Source: Betaproteobacteria bacterium
GTDB taxonomy: Bacteria; Pseudomonadota; Gammaproteobacteria; Burkholderiales; Burkholderiaceae_C
Assembly: GCA_009919175.1 (NCBI GenBank)
Contig: RGCL01000008.1
Coordinates: 1 to 64,000, forward strand
Length of the DNA stretch: 64,000 bases
Direction of reading: 5' to 3'
Positions within the stretch are counted from its first letter, which is position 1. The number at the start of each line of letters is the position of its first letter. Shown here piece by piece: positions 9,684 through 17,665 of this stretch. The translations under genes were made by a program, and so were the position numbers. The notes under the pieces are model-generated. The model saw only the letters and a list, made by a program, of their open reading frames with translations, was not told the origin of the DNA and did not search any database.

Positions 9684-9913
9684 GCCCGCTTCAACCTTTG
9701 CACACTGACACACTGGGCAAGGGCGGCACGCAGCAGCATTTCTGTGCCGCCCACCTGAACATGAAAGGGGCCGCTCCAGGGCGCACGTCGCAAGATTTGC
9801 AGCATTTGTCCGGGTCTGAGGCCAAATGCGCTCAAGCGCTCCACTTGGTCTGGACGGCCCTCCACCGCCAATATGATGGCTGGCTCGGACGGTTGGAGTT
9901 GATCGAGTTGCAT
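9680..9913 (-). CDS. feoA: Ferrous iron transport protein A (FeoA, SH3-like)
   Basis: A 77-residue cytosolic SH3-like protein thought to interact with FeoB and modulate Fe(II) uptake. It shows the FeoA pattern GRPDQVERLSAFGLRPGQML followed by GPFHVQVGGTEMLL. It overlaps feoB by 4 nt and is the first gene of the leftward operon. A Fur-box-like palindrome lies 12 nt upstream of its start codon. Confidence 0.92.
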   Translation of the reverse strand: MQLDQLQPSEPAIILAVEGRPDQVERLSAFGLRPGQMLQILRRAPWSGPFHVQVGGTEMLLRAALAQCVSVQRLKRA

Positions 9914-9924
9914 GGAGATGTCTT

Positions 9925-9945
9925 AAATGAGAACGATTCTCATCT
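9925..9945. promoter_or_regulatory. Fur-box-like palindrome between feoA and tonB
   Basis: ATGAGAA (9927-9933) and TTCTCAT (9937-9943) form a perfect 7-bp inverted repeat around CGA. This closely resembles the GAGAAT-type Fur operators of betaproteobacteria. It lies between feoAB (leftward) and the TonB-like gene (rightward), so one site could repress both when iron is replete. Confidence 0.75.
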
Positions 9946-9982
9946 TATCCCGGCCGAGGTACTCAACGATATGATTTAAGTC

Positions 9983-10804
9983 ATGGAATTGTCATTGCGT
10001 CGATTCGAGCCTGCCCCCCAACACCTGCAAAACTTGAAGGTGTGGGCAAGTGTTGCAGTCGTTCACGGTGTCTTGCTGTTGGGCTTGTCCCAATGGGTGC
10101 AGCCCAGCCAGGGTCCGAAACACCCCATGCCCCCTGCGTCCACCCCCTATGTGCTTTTGGAGTCATGGAGTCAGGTGACCCAGGCAACTCCGGCTTTGGC
10201 GTCTCCTGAACAAACAGCGCCTGGTTTGCCCTCGTTGCCTGCGGCCAAGTCCTCCTCTAGGTCTGCCATCGCAAGTCCCCCCGTTGGTGACGCTGACCCC
10301 AGCAAGGCCCTTGGAGAACAGGATGGTGCGCTCGCCGCGGCCACGATCACACTGCCTGCCGGGGTTGCATCGAACGCCAATGTCATGCCTGCGTCGTCGC
10401 CCGTGGATGTCGCACCAGGTCTGCATGTCACGGTGGACGCGCCGTCATCCGCGATCGATCTGGGGCGTAGCGCCGTCAAAGACAGTGCCGTCGCTAGATC
10501 TGCCGCAGCTCAAATGCAGCAAGATGCACTGAAATCTCTCAAACCCATCCACGCGCCGACGCCCACTTATCCTGCATTGAGCAAACAGTTGGGTGAGCAC
10601 GGCACGGTCTGGGTGTCCCTGGTCGTTGATGGGCGTGGCGTGCCCTCGCAAGTCCAGATCAAAGCGTCCAGCGGTTATGGCCGTTTGGATCAGGCGGCTT
10701 TGGTGGGGGTCAGGAATTGGCGTTTCCCGCCCTCAGACGCGCCCAACGTTGCCTTACTTCAGGTGGTGGAATTACCCGTCGTTTTCAAGTTTTCAGGCCC
10801 TTGA
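9983..10804 (+). CDS. TonB-like energy transducer
   Basis: A 273-residue protein with one N-terminal membrane helix (about residues 20-40, WASVAVVHGVLLLGLS), a long Pro/Ala/Ser-rich periplasmic spacer, and a C-terminal TonB domain (about 195-270, PTPTYPALSKQLGEHGTVWVS to VRNWRFPPSDAPN). Such proteins pass proton-motive-force energy to outer-membrane receptors for siderophores and similar ligands. No exbB or exbD is adjacent. It diverges from feoAB across a Fur-box-like site, which supports a role in iron uptake. Its last 12 nt overlap the convergent acetyltransferase gene. Confidence 0.85.
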   Translation: MELSLRRFEPAPQHLQNLKVWASVAVVHGVLLLGLSQWVQPSQGPKHPMPPASTPYVLLESWSQVTQATPALASPEQTAPGLPSLPAAKSSSRSAIASPPVGDADPSKALGEQDGALAAATITLPAGVASNANVMPASSPVDVAPGLHVTVDAPSSAIDLGRSAVKDSAVARSAAAQMQQDALKSLKPIHAPTPTYPALSKQLGEHGTVWVSLVVDGRGVPSQVQIKASSGYGRLDQAALVGVRNWRFPPSDAPNVALLQVVELPVVFKFSGP

Positions 10805-11362
10805 CACATCCCATTGGGATTTGGTCAGGCCGAAAAGCAGCATGTCATGGGTTTGCTCTGAATGCCAGATCTTGGCTTTCTGTGATCCCTCTTGCTGAAA
10901 CCCCAATTTCGTCAGCAATTGGATCGATGCATCATTGGCATGGCCCACATCGGCCTTGATGCGTTGGCTGTCGGGATGCTCAAAAATGGCCAAAATCACC
11001 GCATTCAAGGCTTCAGTGGCATAGCCTTGTCGCCAATGGTTGGACATCAGGCTGTAACCAATGCCCCATTCTGTCCAAGGCTGAATTTGTGGCCGCGTGG
11101 GATAGGCCTCGATTTCTCCTACGAAGTCACCAGAACTTCGCAAGCTCAGTCGCCACTTCCAATACATGCCCATCAACCTGAGTCGCTCGAATTGAGCAAG
11201 ACCCGCTGCGACCTCATCCAGCGAACCAACAGGATCAATGCCGGCCACTTGTGCCAAGGTAGGCGAAGACCACAGGGCATAAAAGTCGGCTGCATCGCGA
11301 GCCTGAACGGGCTCCAGATGCAGTCGCTCAGACATCAACACAGAGCGGCCAGACAATTTCAT
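10793..11362 (-). CDS. GNAT-family N-acetyltransferase (RimJ/RimL type)
   Basis: A 189-residue protein with the layout of RimJ/RimL-like acetyltransferases: SERLHLEPVQARDAADFYALWS at the N-terminus, EWGIGYSLMSNHWRQGYATEA covering the acetyl-CoA-binding region (QGYATEA), then NDASIQLLTKLGFQQEG. The acceptor cannot be predicted. A start at the second Met (nine codons later) would fit the family equally well. Its 3' end overlaps the tonB-like gene by 12 nt in convergent orientation. Confidence 0.85.
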   Translation of the reverse strand: MKLSGRSVLMSERLHLEPVQARDAADFYALWSSPTLAQVAGIDPVGSLDEVAAGLAQFERLRLMGMYWKWRLSLRSSGDFVGEIEAYPTRPQIQPWTEWGIGYSLMSNHWRQGYATEALNAVILAIFEHPDSQRIKADVGHANDASIQLLTKLGFQQEGSQKAKIWHSEQTHDMLLFGLTKSQWDVSRA

Positions 11363-11369
11363 GATGGAT

Positions 11370-12281
11370 TCAGGGGGTGGGTCGGGATTGTTTCAGCCGG
11401 ATCCGATTGGGCAAGGGGACACTCCTTTGGAGCACATGCTCGGACAACCACAAGGCCGATTGCTGTGCTCTGAGGGTGACCACATCGGGCTGGATTTGCT
11501 GGTAGTCGTCATTGAAGACCTCAAAGCTGTAGTCCCCGCGATAACCCATGGCGTAGAGCGATCGCACCAGTTGCGCCAAGGCTTCGCTGTGAACGCCCTC
11601 GCCTGGAAAGACCCTGAAGTGACGTGCTGTGGTGATGCGTTCTTCAAAAGTTGGAATCTCTTGCCACATGAAGTCGGCCAACTGCACAAGTTCAATTTTT
11701 TCAGGATCGATGAACTCCAGCTCTTCGAGGGTGGACTGGGCAGCAAACATGTGAAACGAATCGATGGCCAGGCCAAGGTTGGGCATGTCAGCTCGCGACA
11801 CCACATCCCATGCACCTTCATAGGTGTTGATGGTCCTGCCCCATGACAAGCCTTCATAGGCAATCCGAATGCCCTTGGGGATGGCCAACATCGCCAGCTG
11901 GCGAAGGTCTTTGGCCAGGTCATCAGGTTGTTGACTGGCATGGGTTGAGGTGGACGAGCAAGCCAGCAGCACCTTGGCGCCCACCGCCGAGCACATCTCC
12001 AGCATGGACTTGGCGATGTCGACTTTGTAGGCATGCAAGTGGCCACTGAGCCCCTCAAAATCACGCAAGACTTGAAAGCCAGTCACGCGCAAGCCGCTTT
12101 GTTTGACCAATTCGACAGCGGCTTCCCAGCCTTTGTCGTATTGAGTCAGGTCTTTTGCGGAAAGCATCACCTGCTGGAAACCGGCTGCCTTCATGGCGTT
12201 GAGTTTGATGTCCAGGGTGCCTGACAGGCTGATGGTGTCCATGCCGAAATCGGCAAAGTGGGGCAGGCGGTGTCGCAGCAT
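11370..12281 (-). CDS. Sugar-phosphate isomerase/epimerase-like TIM barrel, probable 3-dehydroshikimate dehydratase module
   Basis: A 303-residue xylose-isomerase-like TIM barrel (MDTISLSGTLDIKLNAMKAAG at the start; YEGLSWG, LAIDSFHM and VFPGEG in the barrel). In bacterial QuiC/QsuB-type 3-dehydroshikimate dehydratases this fold forms the N-terminal catalytic domain and is fused to an HPPD-like domain. Here the HPPD-like part is a separate upstream gene ending at 12284. The ATG at 12281 has AAGGA about 7 nt upstream; a TTG at 12287 is too close to that signal. With aroQ- and aroE-like neighbours it most likely turns dehydroshikimate into protocatechuate, but this is inferred from context. Confidence 0.75.
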   Translation of the reverse strand: MLRHRLPHFADFGMDTISLSGTLDIKLNAMKAAGFQQVMLSAKDLTQYDKGWEAAVELVKQSGLRVTGFQVLRDFEGLSGHLHAYKVDIAKSMLEMCSAVGAKVLLACSSTSTHASQQPDDLAKDLRQLAMLAIPKGIRIAYEGLSWGRTINTYEGAWDVVSRADMPNLGLAIDSFHMFAAQSTLEELEFIDPEKIELVQLADFMWQEIPTFEERITTARHFRVFPGEGVHSEALAQLVRSLYAMGYRGDYSFEVFNDDYQQIQPDVVTLRAQQSALWLSEHVLQRSVPLPNRIRLKQSRPTP

Positions 12282-12283
12282 GG

Positions 12284-13132
12284 TCAATCCTTATGGACCA
12301 GTTCAAAGCTCAGGCTGTGCATCCAGGTGGTGGTCAGCGCCCCTCGCTCTGCAGTGTGCAAGTGTGCCGAATCCACGAACTCAACCCCATTCTTTTCCAT
12401 GGCTTTGACCGTTTGAATCACATGCTGTGTACCCAAGCCCAGGCGATGGAAATGCTCATCTTCTTGCACATCCAAGACGCCAGGCTCGGGCTCGATGAGT
12501 TGAATGTGGAATTGACCGCAGGGGCTTCTCAAAATGCGGCCTTTGGGCAAGATGCCAAAGCGAAGGTCATCGGGCAGCGTTTGAAAGCCAAACAACACGT
12601 TATAGAACTCGGTCCAGTCTTCTGTTCTATCGTTGCCGATGTATTGAACCAAGCCAAAGACGCTCAGTGCGCTGTCGGACATCTGGTTTGCCGCCACAGC
12701 TGGGATGGGGATGAAGTCCACGTCATAGATGGAGAAATCCTGATGCCGATCGACAAAATAAATCCGGCTGTTGCCCACGCCGTGCACCGCTGGGATATTG
12801 AGCTCCATGACTTCGACTTGCGTGTGCACCGCCCATGCGCCCAGGTCCAATGCCCTGCGATAAGCGCTGGCCGCATCGCGAACCCGAAAAGCCACAGCTG
12901 CGATGCTGGGGGACTCCTGGGTGGCCTCATGCGCATTGACGATCAGGTTGATGTCACCCTGGCGGTACAGCATGACTTCCCTGGAGCGATGCCGGGCGAC
13001 GGGCTTGAAACCCATCAGCTCGAGCACTTGGCCCAGCGCCTGGGGCTTTGTTGTTGAATATTCAATGAATTCAACGCCAGCCATCCCAATCGGATTGGGG
13101 GACTCGTCCAGTGATTCACGATTGATGGGCAT
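12284..13132 (-). CDS. HPPD-like vicinal-oxygen-chelate protein, split partner of QuiC
   Basis: A 282-residue protein of the 4-hydroxyphenylpyruvate dioxygenase fold, with two VOC half-domains (MAGVEFIEYSTTKPQALGQVL, then LVQYIGNDRTEDWTEFYNVLFGF). A His in GTQHVIQTV and a Glu in SFELVHK match two of the three iron ligands. The first ligand position appears to read LVQYIGN, with Tyr where HPPD has His, so dioxygenase activity is doubtful. The ATG at 13132 has AAGGA 7 nt upstream; a longer in-frame start would run into the neighbouring gene. It is probably the detached C-terminal half of a QuiC-type dehydratase. Confidence 0.7.
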   Translation of the reverse strand: MPINRESLDESPNPIGMAGVEFIEYSTTKPQALGQVLELMGFKPVARHRSREVMLYRQGDINLIVNAHEATQESPSIAAVAFRVRDAASAYRRALDLGAWAVHTQVEVMELNIPAVHGVGNSRIYFVDRHQDFSIYDVDFIPIPAVAANQMSDSALSVFGLVQYIGNDRTEDWTEFYNVLFGFQTLPDDLRFGILPKGRILRSPCGQFHIQLIEPEPGVLDVQEDEHFHRLGLGTQHVIQTVKAMEKNGVEFVDSAHLHTAERGALTTTWMHSLSFELVHKD

Positions 13133-13145
13133 CGTCTGTCCTTTC

Positions 13146-14003
13146 TTAATGGGTGGGCTCAAGCTGGGCCAAATCACGCAGTCGTTGTGCGGTGGTCGAA
13201 GGTAGCCCAAAAAATTCAAGATAGGCGGGAATCATCTCAAACAGCATGTCGGTTCCCACCTGGATTGGGCAGCCTTTTTCTAAGGCCGCCGCCAGGAAAG
13301 GGGTGATGCGCTGGGTCATCACCACCTCGCCCACATGGGTGTGCGGCGAAAGCCGTGTCATGTCCATGGGCAGGGGGTCACCGGTCTTCATCCCAAGTGG
13401 GGTGGCGTTGACCACCAGATCCTGATCGCTGGGATCATCAGACCCGACGTCGATGTGCAAATCGGGATAGTGCTGAGCAAGCCGCTGGGCCAAAGCCTGG
13501 GTGTTGGGGGTATGCAAGTCAAAGAGCCGCAGGGAATCAACGCCTGCTGCCGCCAGCGACGCTGCAATGGCGCTGCCCACGCCGCCATTGCCAATCACCA
13601 AAGCACGCTTGCCCTTGAGGTCCAGGCCTTTGTTGATCAGGCCCAGGACAAAGCCCTGGCCATCGAACATGTCGCCCACCAATTTGCCGTCGGCAGATCG
13701 TTTGACCGCGTTGCAAGCGCCAGCCACCTGAGCCGTCACGCTGACTTCATCAAGCAAACCCAGGACACTCACCTTATGCGGCATGGTGATCAAGGCGCCC
13801 AATGCATTGGTGGCTTTGAAAAAAGCACGCAACATGGGCTCGAAGTGCTCAGTCTGACAACCCAGGGGGACCACCACTGCAGGAATGTTTTGCGCCGCGA
13901 AATAGGGGTTGTATATCAAGGGGGCTTTGAAACTGTGCGTGGGGTAGCCCAGGTGTGCAATCACCTGAGTGTGGCCATCAATGCGCAAAGAAGGCATCGA
14001 CAT
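13146..14003 (-). CDS. Shikimate/quinate 5-dehydrogenase-like protein
   Basis: A 285-residue member of the shikimate dehydrogenase family. The substrate domain shows GYPTHSFKAPLIYNPYF and the catalytic Lys in ITMPHKVSVLGLLDEV. The NAD(P) domain has VIGNGGVGSAIAASLAAAG, and NATPLGMKTGDPLP matches the usual NATPLGM motif. It differs enough from housekeeping AroE (AHLGYPTHSF instead of GHPVxHSxSP) to suggest a catabolic paralogue. It lies 3 nt downstream of aroQ and in the same operon as the split dehydratase, so a role in oxidising quinate or shikimate is likely. Confidence 0.85.
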   Translation of the reverse strand: MSMPSLRIDGHTQVIAHLGYPTHSFKAPLIYNPYFAAQNIPAVVVPLGCQTEHFEPMLRAFFKATNALGALITMPHKVSVLGLLDEVSVTAQVAGACNAVKRSADGKLVGDMFDGQGFVLGLINKGLDLKGKRALVIGNGGVGSAIAASLAAAGVDSLRLFDLHTPNTQALAQRLAQHYPDLHIDVGSDDPSDQDLVVNATPLGMKTGDPLPMDMTRLSPHTHVGEVVMTQRITPFLAAALEKGCPIQVGTDMLFEMIPAYLEFFGLPSTTAQRLRDLAQLEPTH

Positions 14004-14006
14004 GGC

Positions 14007-14456
14007 TCAAGCGTTTTTGCGGCCAAGGGCAGCCGAGTGGCCCGCACGCAAGGCCAGTTCATAGCTGTCGGCGCCAAAACCGCAGATCTGTCCCATGACG
14101 ATTTCTGCAAACACCGAGTGGTGCCTGAAGGCTTCACGCGCATGAATGTTGGACATGTGCAATTCCACGATGGGGCAGGTGAGGATGGCCAATGCATCCC
14201 GAATGCCGTAGCTGTAATGGGTCCAGGCTCCGGCATTGATCAGGACCATGTCCACCTGATCCCGATAGGCCTGATGGATGCGCTCGCACATGGCACCTTC
14301 GTCGTTGGTTTGAAAGCAATCAACGTTCACCCCCAGGGTCTTGCCCAAGTCATGTAGCCTCTGATTGATCTGGTCCAGAGTGATGGTTCCGTATTGCTTG
14401 GGATCTCTTTTCCCGAACATGTTGTGATTGATGCCATGCAACATCAGGGCTTTCAT
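14007..14456 (-). CDS. Type II 3-dehydroquinate dehydratase
   Basis: A 149-residue AroQ/QutE-type enzyme interconverting 3-dehydroquinate and 3-dehydroshikimate. Conserved pieces include NAGAWTHYSYGIRDAL, VELHMSNIHAREAFRHHSV and the N-terminal GKRDPKQYG. The start of the fold reads HGINHNMFG instead of the common NGPNLNLLG, so it is a divergent, probably catabolic, copy. The ATG at 14456 has GGAG about 7 nt upstream. It is the first intact gene of the cluster, 54 nt after the truncated TetR gene. Confidence 0.85.
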   Translation of the reverse strand: MKALMLHGINHNMFGKRDPKQYGTITLDQINQRLHDLGKTLGVNVDCFQTNDEGAMCERIHQAYRDQVDMVLINAGAWTHYSYGIRDALAILTCPIVELHMSNIHAREAFRHHSVFAEIVMGQICGFGADSYELALRAGHSAALGRKNA

Positions 14457-14510
14457 GGGTGACTCCAAAGGTGAGGGGTGAAGGGGTGAAGATGGGCCAT
14501 TGTCTTGAAT

Positions 14511-15008
14511 TCAATGGGGCATTGATGGGGATGGTTGAACCTTCAGAAAGCACACCATCATCTCAATGATGTGTTCCCGGCGCATTGCCATGTAGGAGGG
14601 CGAATGGGTTGGGACCTGAAAAATCATGCCAAAGGTGTAACGGTTGGACACGTTGTAAAAAGTGAGGGCTGAAATCGAGGCATGTATGTCAACGGGATTG
14701 AGCCCCGGACGAAACACCCCTTGATCAACGCCGCGCGAATAGATCGCACTCAAAATCGTCAGGGCAGGGCGGTTGAGGGCCTCGATCTGATCGCTTTTGG
14801 CCAGGGTGCGCCCGCGGTTCATGTTTTCTGACATGACCAAGCGGATGTAGTGTTCGTTGGCCACATGGTGATCAAAGTTGATGGCCACCAAGCGCCTGAG
14901 TGCCGCCTCCGGGTCCAGGACATCGAGGTGCAAATCCAATTCTTGGTCCCTGATTTTTTTATAGCTGGCTTCCAATGCGGCAAGGTACAAGCCCTCCTTA
15001 GCAACCAT
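14511..15008 (-). pseudogene. TetR-family regulator lacking its DNA-binding domain
   Basis: The 165-residue frame begins MVAKEGLYLAALEASYKKIR, where the KEGLY element normally closes the TetR helix-turn-helix. The remainder matches the C-terminal ligand/dimerisation domain of RutR(YcdC)-like TetR proteins. The preceding about 45-50 residues with the helix-turn-helix are missing: an in-frame stop occurs a few codons upstream and only a palindrome lies there. It is either a deletion pseudogene or a ligand-binding domain without DNA binding. It lies at the head of the quinate/shikimate-type cluster on the same strand and was presumably its regulator. Confidence 0.75.
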
Positions 15009-15015
15009 TTTTAGT

Positions 15016-15033
15016 ATTAACCATCTGGTTAAT
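15016..15033. promoter_or_regulatory. TetR/RutR-type operator palindrome
   Basis: ATTAACCATCTGGTTAAT is an 18-bp sequence with perfect 8-bp arms around TC. It resembles the RutR recognition pattern TTGACCA-N2-TGGTCAA. It lies 8 nt upstream of the truncated TetR gene and 121 nt before the divergent His-rich protein gene, as expected for the operator of this cluster. Confidence 0.7.
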
Positions 15034-15153
15034 TATAGGGGATTTGAGTCTGATTTCATCGAGCCATCAATTAAACGAGTGGTTACCTGAACCTGGGGTC
15101 AACGACCTGTGGCTGAACCCGTTAGAGACACAACTCCTCATGAAAGGGAAGTC

Positions 15154-15456
15154 ATGAACAAGTTCCTGCTCCTGTGCGCATTGCTGGTTGGCACCTCTGC
15201 CATGGCCCATGATGGTGGGCGTTACGGTGGTCCCGATCACTGGCGACGCCATCACCATCACCATCACAATTGGCAATGGACGGTCCCCGCTTTGGTCACA
15301 GGTGCCATTGTTTACCGCGCCATGGAGCCGGCTCCCCAGGTCTATGTTCAGCCCAGCTACCCCGGCTATGGTTTGCCCCCAACCCCCAACTGTGGTCCCT
15401 GGATTGAGTCCTTCAATGCAGATGGTTCACTGACGCGCAGTCGCACCTGCTATTGA
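15154..15456 (+). CDS. Small secreted His-rich protein of unknown function
   Basis: A 100-residue protein with a clear signal peptide (MNKFLLLCALLVGTSAMA, then HDGG). It is followed by a tract of six consecutive histidines (RRHHHHHHNW) and a Pro/Tyr-rich stretch (QVYVQPSYPGYGLPPTP); two Cys remain in the mature part. The ATG at 15154 has AAGGG upstream; an in-frame GTG at 15109 would destroy the signal peptide. It resembles small periplasmic or outer-membrane-associated glycine/histidine-rich proteins, but no family is recognised. Metal binding is plausible from the His tract only. Confidence 0.7.
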   Translation: MNKFLLLCALLVGTSAMAHDGGRYGGPDHWRRHHHHHHNWQWTVPALVTGAIVYRAMEPAPQVYVQPSYPGYGLPPTPNCGPWIESFNADGSLTRSRTCY

Positions 15457-15500
15457 TCGTGGGTTGACCGTGAGGATGCGGATGGCCTCACAATCCGAAC

Positions 15501-15872
15501 ATGATTCAAGGCTTGGTCATCCTTTTGCTGTTTCAGGGTTTGGGTGAGATCTGCTCCAAATTCCTCAAACTTCCCATTCCAGGTCCGGTTCTGGGCCTGG
15601 TCTTTTTGCTGTGCTTTTTTCATTGGAAGGCCAGCGTGCCCGAGTCTGTGGACACCGTGGCCAGCGGCATGACCCAGCATCTGGGTTTGTTGTTCATTCC
15701 TGCCTCAGTGGGGGTAGTCAAGTTCATGCCTCAACTTCAAGCCTGGGGGGGGCCAATCGCTTTGGTGCTCATCGCCAGCGTGACCTTGTCCATTGGGATG
15801 GTGGCCTGGATCCTCAAGCGCCTCGATGCTCATTCACCGCCTGAGGCCAACATGGAGGAGACGTCACCATGA
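15501..15872 (+). CDS. CidA/LrgA-family holin-like membrane protein
   Basis: A 123-residue protein with about four membrane helices and the family features QGLGEICSKFLKLPIPGPVLGL and LLFIPASVGVV. With the adjacent LrgB-like gene, which overlaps it by 4 nt, it forms the two-gene unit known from LrgAB/CidAB and related systems. That unit is linked to murein hydrolase control and, in several bacteria, to transport of small carboxylates such as pyruvate or glycolate. The substrate here is unknown. Confidence 0.88.
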   Translation: MIQGLVILLLFQGLGEICSKFLKLPIPGPVLGLVFLLCFFHWKASVPESVDTVASGMTQHLGLLFIPASVGVVKFMPQLQAWGGPIALVLIASVTLSIGMVAWILKRLDAHSPPEANMEETSP

Positions 15873-16618
15873 ACAGCATGGTGAACATGGTGGACCTCAA
15901 GGAAATCTGGGTGTATCTCAGTGGCTCACCGTTGCTGTCCTTGACGCTCACCCTCACGGCCTACCAGCTGGCCTTGAGTTTTCACCAGCGCATGAACAAG
16001 CATCCCATGACCAATCCGGTTGCGCTAGCGGTCCTCACCGTGGTGGCTGTGATCTCCTTGATGGACATGCCCTATGCCACTTATTTTGAGGGGGCGCAAT
16101 TTGTCCACTTCCTGCTTGGGACAGCCACCGTCGCCCTGGCTGTGCCCATTTACAAAGGCTGGTCCTTGATGAAGGGGCATGTGTGGTCCATGGGTTTTGC
16201 TCTGGTGTTGGGAGGGCTCAGCGCCATGGTGTTTGCCGTGCTGCTCTCGCGGCTCTTGAATGTCCCCACCGAACTCATCACCCCTTTGTATGCCAAATCA
16301 GTGACCGCTCCCATTGGCATGGGCATCGCACAAACCATTCACACTTCGCCAACCTTGACGGCCATTTACGCCGTCTTCACCGGCATTGCCGGTTCTGTGG
16401 TGGCGCCCTACGTGCTCAATGCCCTTGGCATCAAGGCCTGGTGGCAGCGTGGCTTTGCCATCGGGGTGTCCGCCCACGGCATTGGCACTTCCAGGGCGTT
16501 TTCTGTGCACCCCCAGGCGGGTGCCTTCTCCAGCATGGGCATGGGCATCAATGGCATCCTCGGAGCTTTGATCATCCCTAGCCTGGTTCAATGGTTGTCG
16601 CCCTTGCTGGGCGCCTGA
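15869..16618 (+). CDS. LrgB-family membrane protein
   Basis: A 249-residue integral membrane protein with about seven helices and the LrgB signatures LYAKSVTAPIGMGIAQ and FAIGVSAHGIGTSRAF. It starts inside the LrgA-like stop (ATGA), showing translational coupling, and acts with it. The following 158 nt to the aldolase gene contain no clear terminator; the short repeat CCTTCGCGGTTTCGCCCTTC seen there was not assigned. Confidence 0.9.
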   Translation: MNSMVNMVDLKEIWVYLSGSPLLSLTLTLTAYQLALSFHQRMNKHPMTNPVALAVLTVVAVISLMDMPYATYFEGAQFVHFLLGTATVALAVPIYKGWSLMKGHVWSMGFALVLGGLSAMVFAVLLSRLLNVPTELITPLYAKSVTAPIGMGIAQTIHTSPTLTAIYAVFTGIAGSVVAPYVLNALGIKAWWQRGFAIGVSAHGIGTSRAFSVHPQAGAFSSMGMGINGILGALIIPSLVQWLSPLLGA

Positions 16619-16776
16619 TCCTTTTGTTTGCCTTCCATCAAGGCGTGTCACCCAGGTGATGTCGCGCAAACTACCCTGTCCCCTTCGCGGTTTCGCCCTT
16701 CACCTTCACAATGCACATCAAGCTTGAATGTGCCCTATAGCTGTTCAATTCCGCCCCCCTCTCCAAGGAGCCTGCC

Positions 16777-17628
16777 ATGTCAGCCGTTCTCGAAAAAAAG
16801 CCCACCATCCACCTTGAAACCGATTTGGGCCAACGCGAATCCATTTATCAGCCCGAACAACCGGGATTGATCTTCCCCGAAACCCCTCATTTCACCGATG
16901 CGAAAGCCCATCGCCAGCACCTCAAGGAACGTCTGGTGGGTGCATGCCGGGCCTTTGCCTTGCAAGGTTTTGACTATGGTTTTGCCGGCCATCTCACGAT
17001 TCGCGATCCAGAACATCCAGATCTCTACTGGACCAACCCCATGGCTGTGCACTTTAACGATGTCAAGGTCTCCAACCTCATCCTCGCCGATCATGAGGGC
17101 AAGGTGGTCGAGGGTCGTCACGCCATCAACCGCGCTGGCTTTGTTCTTCATGCAGCAGTTCACCAAGCCCACCCTGACATCGTGGCCATGTGCCATGCAC
17201 ACACGGTCTATGGAACGGCTTATGCGTCCCTGGCCAAGCCCCTGGCACCCATCAGTCAGGATGCGTGTGCATTTTTTGAAGACCACGTGGTCATTGGCGA
17301 GTCGGCTGGGCAAGTGGCCGTGGAGGTCAAGTCGGGTCACAAGGTGGCCGATGCATTCAAAGGCGTCAAGGCTGCCATTCACCAAAACCATGGTCTGCTG
17401 ACTGCAAGCCGTCACAGCATCGATGCCGCAGCCTTCTGGTTCATTGCCCTCGAGCGCTGCTGCAAGCAGCAGCTCCTCATCGATGCCACAGGCATTGAGC
17501 CCATCCTGGTCAAGCCCGAGCGCGCCCGCTACAGCCGTGAGCATGTGGGCTCGGAATACATCGGCTGGCTGCACTTCCAAACCATTTGGGACAACCTGGT
17601 CAAAACCCAGCCCGACATGTTTGACTGA
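16777..17628 (+). CDS. Class II aldolase/adducin-family protein
   Basis: A 283-residue member of the class II aldolase family, with the zinc His pair in MCHAHTVYGTAYA and a third His in HQNHGLLTAS. The acidic residue of fuculose aldolases is replaced by the FALQGFDYGFAGHLTIRD context typical of the unassigned proteobacterial subgroup. AAGGAG lies 7 nt before the ATG. The substrate is unknown; such proteins are often annotated only as putative aldolases. No operon partner is evident. Confidence 0.85.
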   Translation: MSAVLEKKPTIHLETDLGQRESIYQPEQPGLIFPETPHFTDAKAHRQHLKERLVGACRAFALQGFDYGFAGHLTIRDPEHPDLYWTNPMAVHFNDVKVSNLILADHEGKVVEGRHAINRAGFVLHAAVHQAHPDIVAMCHAHTVYGTAYASLAKPLAPISQDACAFFEDHVVIGESAGQVAVEVKSGHKVADAFKGVKAAIHQNHGLLTASRHSIDAAAFWFIALERCCKQQLLIDATGIEPILVKPERARYSREHVGSEYIGWLHFQTIWDNLVKTQPDMFD

Positions 17629-17665
17629 GCCCAGGTTGAGGGTGGGCTGACCTCACCCTGACACC

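Noticed and set aside
13335-14357. Plus-strand frame of 340 codons
   Set aside because: It overlaps the shikimate dehydrogenase-like and dehydroquinate dehydratase genes on the opposite strand and has no domain of its own.
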